Assembly: GCA_947568835.1 (NCBI GenBank)
Contig: OX387612.1
Coordinates: 4,464,001 to 4,528,000 of the forward strand
Direction of reading: 5' to 3'
DNA length: 64,000 nt
Source of the DNA: Protonemura montana
Lineage: Eukaryota; Arthropoda; Insecta; Plecoptera; Nemouridae
In this document: one piece after another, positions 22,665 through 34,844 of the stretch
Layout of the letters: each line of letters starts with the position of its first letter
How positions within the stretch are numbered: position 1 is the stretch's first letter
The notes under the pieces: generated by a model
The model's input: the letters and a program-made list of their open reading frames with translations, nothing else
The model's database searches: none
Told to the model about the DNA's origin: nothing
Translations under genes and position numbers: made by a program

Positions 22665-24620
22665 GCAAGAAAAGAAATTGTATTATTGTAAGTCACATTG
22701 TAATAATAGATAGATGGGTATCAGAAATCAGTGCGGATCAAGCTGATTGTTTCACCAAAGGTGTATTTGTTAATTTTGTTTGTCGTTCATATATAACAAA
22801 TGATTGGTACGTTCGTGTTTAAGCGGTTAAGTCCACCAATCAAATGTTCACCATTCAAGATGCTGAAATCACAGATTTTGACACTTAGTTCAGATTGAAA
22901 TTTGTTTTTGTATATAGCCAGAGCCTTTTAGATCATATTTGTCCTTGTATTTTACAATTTGCATAATAAATAAAGCAAAAAACAAACTGCCACTTCTAGG
23001 AAAATACATTACCATATTTAACATTATAATTACATGTCGATTACACGGCATCAAATCAGAAAATAAAAACATATTTGTGTTAATTTTCAGTTGGTGTTTT
23101 CAACACGACCTATAGAGAGTGCTAGGTTTGACGGTAGGTAGCAGCACTTTCGCGTCGCGCTAGAATTAGTTCTTCACTAGCTACTAGAGTGCGCATACGT
23201 CGCTTCAGTCGCAGTTGAAGAGCACGGGACGAGAGATTATGCTGCCACCTACTATGACCGTTACAACTAATAATTTTAAAGAGGTTTGTGATAAATTTAC
23301 AGATTTCTATTTAAAATCTAAATAAGGTTGTTATGAAAGTATTAAACTTGTATTATATGATTCAGAAGAAAGATATTTGATTCAAAACAAATCGCATTCT
23401 CGTATAACGTCGGTATTCAAGTATTTATTTCCATTTATCCTTATTTGTTTATCAAAATAAGTTAATTGTGCGCATAAAATATATTAGTTAGAGCTCTCGT
23501 TTCAATCAAAAATTTAAGAAATATAAGTTAGTGTACATGAAGATATTTATTTAAGCCAAACGCCTCGTCTACCAACTTAGGTCCAGTTTAACAATGTCTT
23601 GTTAAAAAGATAACTGTCCGTTAAAGACGGTTATTATTTTAGCCTCAGGTCGCTTATTCAACTAAACTGTTCCTTTAAGGTAAAACATGAGTCTAACCAG
23701 TACAAGAAACCAAGCAAAATGTAAGCAATTTTTTAAAGTAAAATTCTGCCCTCCTAGTGGAGGAAAAATGTGCCACTCATTTTTGTCAGCAGTTCTGTTT
23801 CTTATTCACTCGGTCCTCTTTGGGAGAACAACGAAGGACCTTCTCACGATTGTTAGAATTTCTTATAAGACTTCCGAATCTCGTCGACACGAGGTGCGTA
23901 CGAGGTACGCAATGCGAGTGCGTGCGGTGACAACATAGTTTTCCACTTTAGAGGAAGTGACACAGTCTTGTTACCCGCGCGAGACAGAATCCTTCGGAGC
24001 AGATTGTGTAATTGCTTTTTTGTCCCACGCACCCACATGCGCCCGGCATGAATGATGTCATATGGCAATAAAAATTCTCAACGAAAAATAAAAACACAGA
24101 AAAGTGATTTGAAAAAAGTGTGTCTAGTGGGCAATTCGAGATGGATGATTTTCAAAAACATGTTTTCTCATTTAGTGTTGGGTGCGATTTAATTTTTTCA
24201 CTTTAAAGCGAGTAAAAGTGGACTGTTTTTGATGTCAGAGACAAGGAAATTCTTGAGAATGAAACAAACGCTAAGAATCCAGTACTTAAAATACAAAAAT
24301 CTGGCAAATTTGTATTAAAAAACAAAAAACATGTGACACACAGCCATCTAGAAACATTCGCGCACAGGATCTGATGCAGACTGGAAGGCTATGAATTGGC
24401 AATTTTTTTACGGTTCTAAGCCGAAGCCTCTATTTTACAAACCTAAAATTCCCAATGCTAAAAAATCTAATCAAATAATCTTAATCTAAGCTAAAATCTC
24501 AGAAAAACTTAAGTTATTAAGTGATATCCTTTAGCTGGATCTTTAATTAAATTAATTTCTGGTAATCATTCAAATAAATTTGTAAATACATGGTTCGATC
24601 CAGTTAAAAACTCAGAGCCT
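22665..24620. other. unique intronic DNA of the GEF gene
   Basis: A+T-rich with no tandem repeats. A CpG-containing patch lies at 23145-23240. No exon recognised. Confidence 0.4.
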
Positions 24621-24627
24621 TACAAAC

Positions 24628-25168
24628 GGTTTGGCGTGTTGGAAACACCGGTTCTCATGAGATCACCGCAGTTAAGCAACACTGCGCTGGGTCAGGTATT
24701 GGATTGGTGACCATCATACACATGACCAGTTCTGTTCGGGAGAGAGGTTGGAGTGATGAAAGTTAAGCAACACTGCGCTGAGTCAGGTATTGGATGGGTG
24801 ACCATCATACACATGACCAGTTCTGTTAGGGAGAGAGGTTGGAGGGATGAAAGTTAAGCAACACTACGCTGGGTCAGGTATTGGATGGGTGACCATCATA
24901 CACATGACCAGTTCTGTTTGGGAGAGAGGTTGGAGGGAGGTTGCTTATCAACCTCTCGACAGCATGGATTTGTGGAGGAATCCTGCTGTTCGCGTTGTAC
25001 CGTCCTTCGGAAGGGACGTTAAGCCGGTGATTAAACCAGAAAGGACTAGATACGTTCTTACACCGGGCTTTCCCTCCTCCCTTCTAAGCCATGTTAGATT
25101 CATCATAATCCTCATGTCACTTGGCACGTTGTCAAAACAGTGCGTCGTTAAACCCTAATAATCAATCG
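24628..25168 (+). mobile_element. full-length 5S-headed SINE with three modules
   Basis: Head at 24628 (GGCGTGTTGGAAACACCGG), three modules, body with CCTTCGGAAGGGACGTTAAG, 3' end GTGCGTCGTTAAACC followed by an AATCAATC-type tail. It lies about 195 bp from GEF exon 2. Confidence 0.92.
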
Positions 25169-25362
25169 TCAATCAAACCCAGAGTGATAGTAAAAATTGG
25201 CAGGCAAATATACTGTTCTAGATTAAAATTTAACAAAAAATAATATTAAATAGATAAATTTAAAACCGTGCAAAGTTGCAGTGGGCAACGGCAACTCTAT
25301 CTTGACCTTCACCAACAAATGCATGGATTTTATAGCATGAAAGAAAACGTGGGATGACTCAC

Positions 25363-25490
25363 TAGTAAAGGACGTCATTGGCCTCATGGCGCTCGTATCT
25401 GATCGCTTTGCAGAGACCTCGAAGGACAGAGTCCCTATAGGGGGACAGAGCCTCCATCCCGTGCAGACCATAGTAGATGATCTGTAGATC
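25363..25490 (-). CDS. Rapgef2: PDZ-GEF/RAPGEF2-6 homolog, exon (start of first cNMP-binding-like domain)
   Basis: Second exon, 10 kb downstream of the first. The acceptor is TGTTTTGTGGTTTCAG and the donor is TA|GTGAGTC. The 128 nt encode 42 codons plus two bases (phase 0 to phase 2). The peptide starts DLQIIYYGLHGMEALS and ends YERHEANDVLY(Y). HGMEALS followed by R(Y)E.HEAN.VLYY is diagnostic for the PDZ-GEF N-terminal cyclic-nucleotide-binding-like domain, which in known members does not bind cAMP tightly. The previous exon's RTLQ joins DLQ in frame, and the split Tyr codon is completed by the exon at 22657. A tRNA-like fragment and a MITE terminus lie 45-135 bp upstream of the acceptor. 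Confidence 0.93.
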
Positions 25491-25582
25491 CTGAAACCAC
25501 AAAACACAGAAATAAAATGTAGAGATTTTTATTATTAGAAACACTAATAACCTCTCAAATATTGACAGGAAACAATCTTTAT

Positions 25583-25626
25583 CTATAGCTCTATCAATTG
25601 TTCTAACCGATTGAGCTACTTGGACA
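25583..25626 (-). repeat. tRNA 5'-half-like fragment
   Basis: On the minus strand CAAGTAGCTCAATCGGTTAG is a good tRNA D-arm with box A. No T-arm follows. Probably a relic of a tRNA-derived SINE in the GEF intron. Confidence 0.55.
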
Positions 25627-25686
25627 CACAATTTTTTAATTGTAGTGTATTTGATGAGGATTACGGATCTCCAAGGAGTAAAACCA

Positions 25687-25815
25687 AGAGGCTGTGAATA
25701 CTCACAGTCACTCTGATTCTAGTGACGCTATATCACGTCACAACCTGTCAAATCTCCAGTAACTTCAATTTGACATTGGGCACGTTTTATTCTGTGAAAT
25801 CTCATTTAAATTCAC
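25687..25815 (+). repeat. dispersed repeat K, copy 2
   Basis: Same repeat as 22345: GAGGCTGTGAATACTCACAG, CTCTGATTCTAGTGACGCTA, then CACGTTTTATTCTGTGAAAT. It lies about 200 bp upstream of GEF exon 2. Confidence 0.8.
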
Positions 25816-26087
25816 TGGTTAGCTGAGTGTAGAATAGGCTAAGTATAGGTTAGGTCAGTTTCAGCACTAATGTTAAACTGTCTTAGCGAAATTGACGAAT
25901 TATTAACTTTTATACCAACGAGAATAGTGATCGCCCGGTATGATTGTTTTTAGACTCATGTCTACTTGATGTAACCTTAGCACTAGTTCAGAACTATATA
26001 ATCTAATACAATCTGTAACTATATAATCTATTTATAGTATAAAAACTAATAATATATCATTTAAAATATAGGGAAATTTAGTTGTTC

Positions 26088-26335
26088 TGTACGTGATCAC
26101 CCGTTATTTCTCGCATTTGAGACTGGTTTACGCTCAATTTATCTTTATCAATGCGAACCTCAAAGATTGACAAACATGACATATAGACTTTTAAAATAGT
26201 GATTTTTTAAAAATGACAGCCGCAAGCCTTTACCACTTACTACTTTACCACCTTTACCACTTGTAGCCGGCTCGTTTGCTCAGCAGAAAGTTTAACATGA
26301 CCCTCTGACTCTACCTATAAACTCAATGACGCAAC
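26088..26335 (-). mobile_element. MITE family E, copy 2
   Basis: Interior (TTTCTCGCATTTGAGACTGG) and end (CTCGTTTGCTCAGCAGAAAG, CTCTGACTCTACC) match family E. A detached other end, CAGCACTAATGTTAAACTG, lies near 25862, so a later insertion may have split the element. Confidence 0.7.
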
Positions 26336-26339
26336 CAAC

Positions 26340-27970
26340 GCTGAAATGACCGAGTTTCATCCTTGTGGGTGGCAATATCAAAAAGTACTAAGACACATTG
26401 CTAAAAATACATACAACAAATAATTGCGGCATCCACATTGCGTTTTTTGTTTAATTTTTTAATATCCCAGACTTGTTTTTAGCTTCCAAAATCGTAAAAG
26501 CAATCAATTTGATCGATTAAAATAAATTATCTACGTTATAATCCTGACCATAACTGGCGACCGATCGTAGAGTCTATAGCCTTACCCTTAATAAGGCAAG
26601 GATAAGAAGAGAACAAGGATATAAAACGTGTGAGGGTGACAAGTATCTCGTACCTAACACCGAACTAGAGATAAAGGAGCGAATTATCAGAAGATATGGT
26701 AATGGCATGGTATACCACACCTTGGGCTGCAGACCAGACTGGCATGGCTTGATAGGCAATGCTGTTAGTTGAGCTGCCTTGATAGTTACGTGCCAGGAAC
26801 CTTGGTAAAGTGTTAGTAAGTATATAGGAAAGCCTTGATGGAAGGTCTTTGATTGATTTATGCTTGCGATGACGTTTTTTCGGATCGAAGTTTTGCATCA
26901 AAATGGAGGTGTTATTTTGTGGTTTTCGTTTGATGTGTATATTTGAATTTTACCCTTTTTTGTGAGCTATGTTAATTTTTTTTTTATGTAGGAAATTTGA
27001 TTTGGATGCAGACTTTTTAGATTTGAGACATTAAAACAGCAGGGCAGGATTTGAATTTTTTCAATTTCGTTGAAACGGGAACTTGTTCTCTGCATTGATT
27101 ATTATAATTTGAATGTAATTCAAATTAAAACATTTTGAGAAAAGGTTTACAGAACAGAGAAAATGATGCAAAAATGAACTCAATGGTGAAAAAAGTTCAG
27201 TGGAGGTATTTAAAAAATTCCAACGAATATATCAAAATTTGAAACATTGTTTAAAGATGCTGATAATCTTGACTTCTCTGCCAATGATGGGCAAATACAG
27301 TTCTAAACCCCGAGTTAAATGTTGCTCCCATTTAAGAATTTCAGATTTTTTTTCTCAATTATTTGCCACAAATGACTAACAAAATAAAAATATATCTTTA
27401 CTTATTAAGCTCAATAATGCTATCTTCTGTCCCTTGTTTTATTTTGAATTTTGAATTAAAAATTAATTTTGAATTTTGAATCTCCTTATTTATACGGCTT
27501 TTGCCACCTCTGGTGTCTCGTAAAAACTTAAATACGGCTCAAATTTTGCAAACCCCTAAAAAACCGACATAGATCCACATTTTGCACATTGCCCTCCAAA
27601 CAGTCAAAACTGTCTCTGGGCTTTTTGAAAGAAACACTAATTAAGTTTAATTAAAAAAATTCTATATACCATTATTTACTTATATTTGACTTGAATGTGT
27701 ACTTCTGCGTCTCTCAAAAATATAAGTGAAAACGACATGTGGCATACCCAAATATACTTTTAAACATCGTTTTCAAAACGAGAAAGTCACTCGAAGTCCA
27801 GAAAAAGAAAAAAGCTTTGCAACAATAATTGCAAGCACAAATACAAAACAAAATCATCCAAGTCCCTCATTCCAGGTTTAGCTAGAAACAGAAATAATCA
27901 GGTTCATCTGTCTCTAGTGCAGGTTCTTTCCGCTGGAACTCTCTCACGTTTTCACTTGATATTAACGACC
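26340..27970. other. unique intronic DNA
   Basis: Strongly A+T-rich. A 78-codon minus-strand frame (26665-26901) has no recognised domain. Nothing else supported. Confidence 0.4.
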
Positions 27971-27971
27971 A

Positions 27972-28175
27972 TCATCTCTTCTCTGGTGATATAATGATGT
28001 CTGTGATTTTACCGTCACCACCGTCTTGCCTAATAATGTGGTGTAGATGCTGACATTCATTCTCAAGAAGACTACACTCAACAATACATAACAACAACAT
28101 TGACATAACCATAGGCACAAAGAAATACACTAGGATTAATTTGAGTTTGCCACTTTCTGGGCTGCTTGTACCAAC
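27972..28175 (-). CDS. candidate terminal exon with transmembrane segment
   Basis: On the minus strand an acceptor-like TGTTTTCTAG is followed by 67 open codons and TGA. The peptide begins VGTSSPESGK, then has a strongly hydrophobic segment of about 20 residues (LKLILVYFFVPMVMSMLLLC), then a polar tail (ECSLLENECQHLHHIIRQDG to SPEKR). This is the layout of the last exon of a single-pass membrane protein. No upstream exon was found. It lies on the same strand as the GEF gene inside the GEF intron, which is unusual for an independent gene. Its first bases overlap a segment duplicated at 56.3 kb, where the acceptor AG is lost. It could equally be a chance ORF. Confidence 0.22.
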   Translation of the reverse strand, partial: VGTSSPESGKLKLILVYFFVPMVMSMLLLCIVECSLLENECQHLHHIIRQDGGDGKITDIIISPEKR

Positions 28176-28391
28176 CTAGAAAACATGACACCATGATGCG
28201 ACTGTTAACTATCCGATTTAAAAGCAACAAAATAACGTTTTTCTTTGGTTGAAACATTTAATAATTTCAGGAAAACAAAATATTTATGAAAAACAATACT
28301 AAATGTTAATCAACCAAAGTTAAAATGAATATATTTTGGATTACTTTTAACTTTTATCAGGTTTAGGCAGGAAACCAAGCTTGCAAACTGC
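28127..28391. repeat. 265-bp duplicated segment, copy 1
   Basis: Near-identical to 56315-56573, from ACACTAGGATTAATTTGAG to AACCAAGCTTGCAAACTGC, with small indels. Candidate splice acceptors lie at both ends of it. Confidence 0.9.
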
Positions 28392-28485
28392 GCTTTGGAA
28401 TTTTTAAACTCCCCGGTGAAGACTGGCTTTATTTTGCATTATAAAGTTGGCAATGTGTACTCAGAGTCCACCAGGTTGTGGCAAG
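28361..28485 (+). CDS. candidate internal exon, unknown product
   Basis: Possible plus-strand exon inside the first GEF intron. The acceptor has a strong polypyrimidine tract (TTACTTTTAACTTTTATCAG) and the donor is CAAG|GTAAGG. The 125 nt give one base, 41 open codons and one base. The peptide begins FRQETKLANCALEFLNSPVK and continues TGFILHYKVGNVYSESTRLW. The residue mix looks protein-like, but I recognise no family. Its first 31 bases and about 230 bp of upstream intron are repeated near-identically at 56315-56573, where the same frame also stays open. That means either exon duplication or a repeat element contributing splice sites. Confidence 0.27.
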
Positions 28486-28741
28486 GTAAGGCTAACAGTA
28501 ACACAACTGTAGCGACAAAGCGAATTTAACGGTCGTCGGCCATATTGAATTTCAAATCTAGCGCTATACTAAGAAGGCTGTGGCTCTGATGTCACTTGTG
28601 TTTTTAGTAGAGTACATTTGAAGTTATATTGAAGATTTTGTTTAATTGGGGAATTTTGTGACAATTTTATAATCTTTATAATAACAATCTTTGACATATT
28701 CATGGTACAGTTTATCCCTAAGTGAGACGTGGAACTTTTGA

Positions 28742-29355
28742 ACTAAGCTGTGTTGCCAACTCACGTACCTACCACTACCCCTTCCCATCAGGAGGGTCTT
28801 TGTTCGATTCATGTCCATCTTGTCAGGTGTCAACATTTCAACCCGTCTCGACTCGACCATCTAAGCTGTGTTGCCAACTCACGTACCTACCCCCACCCCT
28901 TCCCATCAGGAGGGTCTTTGATCGATTCATGTCCATCTTGTCAGGTGTCAACATTTCAACCCGTCTCGACTCGACCATCTAAGCTGTGTTGCCAACTCAC
29001 ATACCCAGCCCCACCCCTTCCCATCAGAAGGGTCTTTGTTCGATTCATGTCCATCTTGTCAGGTGTCAACATTTCAACCCGTCTCGACTCGACCATCTAA
29101 GCTGTGTTGCCAACTCACGTACCTACCCCCACCCCTTCCCATCAGGAGGGTCTTTGTTCGATTCATGTCCATCTTGTCAGGTGTCAACATGTCGACCCGT
29201 CTCGACTCGACCATCTAAGCTGTGTTGCCAACTCACGTACCTACCCTCACCCCTTCCCATCAGAAGGGTCTTTGTTTGATTCATGTCCATCTTGTCAGGT
29301 GTCAACATTTCAACCCGTCTCGACTCGACCATCTAAGCTGTGTTGCCAACTCACC
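28742..29355 (+). repeat. 118-bp tandem array, locus 3
   Basis: 5.2 units in the plus orientation, ending at GCCAACTCACCACACTTTCA with GGTAAACACC following, as at the other loci. Inside the first GEF intron. Confidence 0.96.
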
Positions 29356-29951
29356 ACACTTTCAGGTAAACACCAAAAATAGAACAGCGATAACCTCAGA
29401 AATCAGTATTTTTGAAGCAGCTAACATGTTTTAGAAATCAGGTTTCACCTTTTCAACGTGATATCTGTCATAATTGATTGATTTTGCTGCGTTGTCGAAT
29501 GTTTCACCTATCGAGGGTCGCCCCGGTTCGTTTTGGGTTTTGCAAAAATCACGGGTTGACTTGACGGTAAGTGTAGTTGAAATGTTGACACATGAAAAAA
29601 TTAATAGACCTACATTTTTGGTAAACACCATACCAAGTATTATGTAAAATAACCTTTGACATTTCCCTAAAGTTTCACCATATGATGACCTAATATCTCA
29701 CCAATAATTTAGGCTCTCAAAAAAGTTACGCACTTTAATCATGGGTAACGCAAGTCGAAAAAAAAACATCATTAAAAAAGACTAGACAGGTCGCAAAAAA
29801 AAAAATTGAAAACAAAACAACCTTGCTTTAAAATTCTATAAAAGCGGCGTGAAAGAAAATTTCACACCCTCTCGCTCACACATCGATTTTCCTCTAGGGA
29901 AATCTTGAGCCGTTGGAAAATTCCCCGGACAGTTTTGAGACGGCGCTAGTT

Positions 29952-30152
29952 CTAGAGCCAGTTCTTTGCTAGCCTCGTTTCACATAACACTTCGCTGCTA
30001 GTGTTTGGAAGGAAATTGGCGTCTTCAGTCGTTCCCTGAAATTCACTAGCACTTGACACAAAGTTGGGACGATAAAGTCCCTCGGGAAGTGAGATTGTTC
30101 TGTAGGGTTGAGCCGTTTGACGTGAGCGGTCTGAGGCGAAAAGGACTTTCAA
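29952..30152 (-). other. unassigned open frame in unique DNA
   Basis: A 66-codon minus-strand frame within the first GEF intron, in DNA of higher G+C than its surroundings. It starts at TTG rather than ATG, and the frame stays open a few codons further upstream. The translation is compositionally protein-like (for example SLPEGLYRPNFVSSASEFQG), but there is no recognised domain and no clean donor. It could be part of an alternative first exon of the GEF gene, or chance. Confidence 0.15.
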
Positions 30153-30449
30153 ATTTAGACTCGAGAATATGCGGTTGAAACTTACGTTATGAAACTTCTA
30201 CACTCCCATTTAGTTTTCCCATTTAATCTTACGTCTTTCAAACCGTTTGATTTCGATATTAATAATGAAGTAGATAGATGGATTGATTGTTGGGGTTGAA
30301 CGATGCACTGTTTGAAATCTTATTTGACATCTGAGTTTTCAGTTTCCTCAAAGAGCCCGTGCTATTTTGAGTGTTTTCATCAGTAGTTTAGGTTTGTAGT
30401 TTTCACCACTTTAATGGTAAATATTGGTTGAAAACGTTCTTCAAAAACT

Positions 30450-30960
30450 CTCAGCTGACTGATCTGAAATCAGCTGGCTGGATCCTATTCTCTATCCAGG
30501 TTATTTGAGGTCAGCTGGCTGGATCCTATTCTCTATCCAGGTTATTTGAGGTCAGCTGGCTAGATCATATGCTCTATCCAGGTTATTTGAGATCAGCTGG
30601 CTAGATCCTATGCTCTATCTAGGTTATTTGAGATCAGCTGGCTGGATCCTATGCTCTATCCAGGTTATTTGAGATCAGCTGGCTGAATCCTATGCTCTAT
30701 CCAGGTTATTTAAGATCAGCTGGCTGGATCCTATGCTCTATCCAGGTTATTTGAGATCAGCTGGCTGAATCCTATGCTCTATCTAGGTTATTTGAGATCA
30801 GCTGGCTGGATTCTATGCTCTATCCAGGTTATTTGAGATCAGCTGGCTGGATCCTATGCTCTATCCAGGTTATATGAGATCAGCTGGCTGGATCCTATGC
30901 TCTATCCAGGTTATTTGAGATCAGCTGGCTGGTCCTATGTTCTGTCCAAGTTATTAGATT
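30450..30960 (-). repeat. 41-bp tandem array, locus 2
   Basis: About 12 units, minus orientation. The left flank (30389-30445: CATCAGTAGTTTAGG, CACCACTTTAATGG, GAAAACGTTCTTCAAAA) is homologous to 59124-59195 beside locus 3. Confidence 0.96.
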
Positions 30961-30961
30961 A

Positions 30962-31365
30962 GAGATCATTGGCAATATAGCTGTTCCCCATTCTTTCACA
31001 GACAGGTACTCTAGCCGGTGCATTGCGTGAAACATACCCACCCCTGCACGTTGGTCGCGTGACCGAGCTGATGAAGGGCGAGGAGTCATGACAACCACGG
31101 ATACCAACCTTTAAACACGCAATCGGCGGCAGAGAATTCAGTCAAGACAGACTAAGGTAGCTAACCAGGTATGATACGTATACTCGGTTAGTGCTAACAC
31201 TGACAAAGCAAATATTTTTATTTGTTTAAAGTAGATTTATATTTGGTTTTGTAATCTTTAAATGATAAATCTGAGTCCCAGTGCTAATGTTGTTTGACTG
31301 TTTTCATTACATGTTTTATACTTGACAACAAACATTAATTATAATTATAATAAAAATAATAATTA
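30962..31365. other. unique intronic DNA
   Basis: No gene seen. A+T-rich, leading into the 53-bp array. Confidence 0.4.
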
Positions 31366-31367
31366 TT

Positions 31368-32015
31368 GTCAAACGTCCTGCTATTAGGTTTACAGATTTA
31401 GTCAGTCACAGCGCTAATGTTAAATGTCCTGCCATTGGGTTTACAGGTTTAGTCAGTCACAGAGCTAATGTTAAACGTCCTGTCATTGGGTTTACAGGTT
31501 TAGTCAGAGTCACAGCGCTAATATTAAACGTCATGCCATTAGGTTTACAGGTTTAGTCAGAGTCACTGCGCTAATGTTAAACGTCCTGTCATTGGGTTTA
31601 CAGGTTTAGTCAGAGTCACAGCGCTAATGTTAAACGTCCTGCCATTGGGTTTACAGGTTAAGTTAGAGTCTTAGCGCTAATGTTAAACGTCCTGTCATTA
31701 GGTTTACAGGTTTAGTCAGAGTCACAGCGCTAATGTTAAACATCCTGCCATTGGGTTGACAGGTTTAGTCAGAGTCACAGCGCTAATATTAAACGTCATG
31801 CCATTGGTTTTACAGGTTTAGTCAGAGTCACAGCGCTAATGTTAAACGTCCAGCCATTGGGTTTACAGGTTTAGTCAGAGTCGCAGCGCTAATGCTAAAC
31901 GTCCTGTTATTGGGTTTACAGGTTTAGTCAGAGTCACAGCGCTAATGTTAAACGTCTTGCCATTGGGTTTACATGTTTAGTCAGAGTCACAGCGCTAATG
32001 TTAAACGTTCTGCTA
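31368..32015 (-). repeat. 53-bp tandem array, locus 2
   Basis: About 12 units, minus orientation (TAGTCAGAGTCACAGCGCTA ... AACGTCCTGCCATTGGGTTT). Within the first GEF intron. Confidence 0.95.
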
Positions 32016-32625
32016 TGACTATTTGAAAAAACAGGCTGTTGTCGGCCATGCTATTTTGGCAGTCTTGAACAGAACAGCGTATTTCTAAGAGCCGTTGTTC
32101 GGGCTTCTGAGAAAGGAACTGTCCGATTGAAAAAAAAAAAAGAATGCTAATGAAAACGGTAGGAACTAGAGAATTTAATCCTTTACAAATTCAAGGTGTG
32201 GCAACAATAACTTTTGCTGTAGAAATGTTTGTATTTGGTGACGTATTTCTGTAGCATGCATCTATGTCAAGGTGTTATTTAATTTGAAGTAGTCTAACAC
32301 TTTAGGGGCAAACTCTATAATTTAGGTTAAAATACAAGAAAGATATCTAATCATAGGTGCACATTATACCTGCTCGGAGGCTGGAATTTCTTATTAGGAC
32401 AACTGAACAAAAAAAAGCTTTAACAGTTTTTACAATACCTACATTAAATTGGTAGAAAAATTAAAAGGTTTTTTTTTTAACATTGATAACGTGTGATTAT
32501 TAAAACAAGGAGAATAACTGAATTCAAAAAGTATCTTGTTGTCTTTTGATGAGGTCTTGCTGCTATCTTGTTGTCCGGATTGAAATCAAGCTTCAAAAAC
32601 GAAAATAAATAACTAAAATGTATCA
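32016..32625. other. unique intronic DNA
   Basis: A+T-rich, no gene seen. Confidence 0.4.
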
Positions 32626-32627
32626 CA

Positions 32628-33260
32628 AAACATAAGATAGCAGAATTGAGAAGCTCTGTCAGGCGATCTCAGCATCTCCATAGCTACCAAACGTTGAATC
32701 TACCATTGAACCTCCTATGCTAGGCCATGATATACCCGTGGTAACATAAGATAGCAGAATTGAGAAGCTCTGTCAGGCGATCTCAGCATCTCCATGGCTA
32801 CCAAACGTTGAATCTACCATTGAACCTCCTATGCTAGACCATGATATACCCGTGGTAACATAAGATAGCAGAATTGAGAAGCTCTGTCAGGCGATCTCAG
32901 CATCTCCATGGCTACCAAACGTTGAATCTACCATTGAACCTCCTATGCTAGGCCATGATATACCTGTGGTAACATAAGATAGCAGAATTGAGAAGCTCTG
33001 TCAGGCGATCTCAGCATCTCCATGGCTATCAAACGTTGAATCTACCATTGAACCTCCTATGCTAGACCATGATATACCCGTGGTAACATAAGATAGCAGA
33101 ATTGAGAAGCTCTGTCAGGCGATCTCAGCATCTCCATGGCTACCAAACGTTGAATCTACCATTGAACCTCCTATGCTAGGCCATGATATACCCGTGGTAA
33201 CATAAGATAACAGAATTGAGAAGCTCTTTCAGGCCATCTCAGCATCTCCATGCTTTCAAA
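32628..33260 (+). repeat. 114-bp tandem array, locus 1
   Basis: 5.5 units of 114 bp (AGCAGAATTGAGAAGCTCTG ... CATGATATACCCGTGGTA), spaced 32641, 32755 and so on. Inverted relative to the loci at 38.2 and 44.1 kb. Confidence 0.97.
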
Positions 33261-33708
33261 AAGTTGAGTGTACCATTAAATCTTTTATGCTTTTTTTGGT
33301 TTCAATCTATGACTTTCATAAAAAAAAAAAATAATAATAATAATACACCTCTGAGCTAGTGACATACACCCAACCCTCTTTAAGACAATGTGGTTCCTTC
33401 CTAGCATTAAAAACACTTCTAAAGACGGCAGAGTCATCCAACGCCAACATAGGGGGAGGTAAAATCGTACATAAGATGCCAGCTGGGCCCATATTACTTC
33501 CTTGCGTATGATATTATTGCGCCAGTGTAAACATTGAAAACACTTATGAACGAACCAATGTGGGAACATACGTGCAAGATCTCGGAAATTACTTTTCGGT
33601 TATAAATAACTCTGCAAGCACATATTGAGCTCTTTGCCTTGGGGTGAATTTTTAATTTAAGCTTTAAGCTGAGTCGTGGTACGATTCATTTCCTTGCATT
33701 ACCAAATG

Positions 33709-34030
33709 GCTTGGCGTGTTGAAAACACCGGTTTACGTGATATTACCGAAGTTAAACAACACTGTGCTGGGTCAGGTATTGGATGGGTGACCATCATACA
33801 CATGACCAGTTCTGTTCGGGAGAGAGATTGGAGGAATCCTGTTGTTCGCGTTGTACCGTCCTTCGGAAGGGACGTTAAGCCGGTGGTCCCCTTGGTCTTC
33901 GACAGGAGTAGGCTGTCCCGGCACCGGGTTTCCCGTCCTCCCTTCTAAGCTAAATATGGTTCATCATAATCCACTCATTCACCGACGCGTGTCACACGAC
34001 TTGTTGTCAAAACAGTGCGTCGTTAAACCA
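33709..34030 (+). mobile_element. 5S-headed SINE, single-module full copy
   Basis: The most compact complete copy: 5S-like head (GGCGTGTTGAAAACACC), one module, body with CCTTCGGAAGGGACGTTAAG, CCGGCACCGGGTTTCCC, CACTCATTCACCGACGC, and 3' end CAGTGCGTCGTTAAACC. A useful template for the family, about 320 bp. Confidence 0.93.
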
Positions 34031-34365
34031 ATCAGTTCGTTTTCACCGACGCCACTCTAATCCCAAAACTCCGTTATGGTGTGAGTGAATCAGGCCAACA
34101 CAGGAATAATTAGAAAGAGAAATTAAAAAGTACAAAAATTGACCTGATAATAAATTGTTATCTTCGACATTGTTGTTAAAAATGAACACGGTCGATGATT
34201 TAATTGCACCAAAAGAAAGTGTCAGCCCCTCCTTTGAGTAATTTGAAATTAGTGACGCGCTCGATCCAACGAAATTTACACGCACGAATTTACTGACTTT
34301 GTACGCTAAATTTTGTACGGGTCTAAATCTAATCAGCGCTTTTAAAAACACCATTAGGGTTCCAT

Positions 34366-34515
34366 AGTTGTCTGGCTGTGTGCGGTCCTCGGGTTTTCCC
34401 TTTCACACAGTTTAGATTAGGTTCATCATCATCCTCATCATCACCCACTCATCATTCGACGCCATAAGATCAGTGTTACAAGGCCCGTTGTCAAAAGAGT
34501 GCGTCGATAAACACA
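34366..34515 (+). mobile_element. SINE 3' fragment
   Basis: Only the tail of the SINE: GGTTCATCATCATCC, CACCCACTCATCATTCGACG, GTTGTCAAAAGAGTGCGTCG. The 5' part is missing. Confidence 0.8.
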
Positions 34516-34844
34516 AAGGAATTTAAGCGTAAACCCCCATAAATTTGGGGGAAAGTGGTGATAATCACTTGGTAAAAACCGTTCAAAACTTCTTTGGAAA
34601 TATTTGAATTTCATGGCTGAAGGGGGTTGTATCGCCTCCATCTTCTTTTTCTGGGAAATCCAGGGAACAAAACCATATTTTTTTATTTTATTTTTAGGAA
34701 TACTAACAACCTCTCTAACTACTAAACGAAATAATATTTTTTATTTTAAAAAGCGTCAATCTGTTTCCAGTAGTGTGATGAGTTGCCTAGTTTTTTTTTC
34801 GTCGCGATCTGACAAGTGGTTTGGCCGATTAGTTCTATCCAGTA

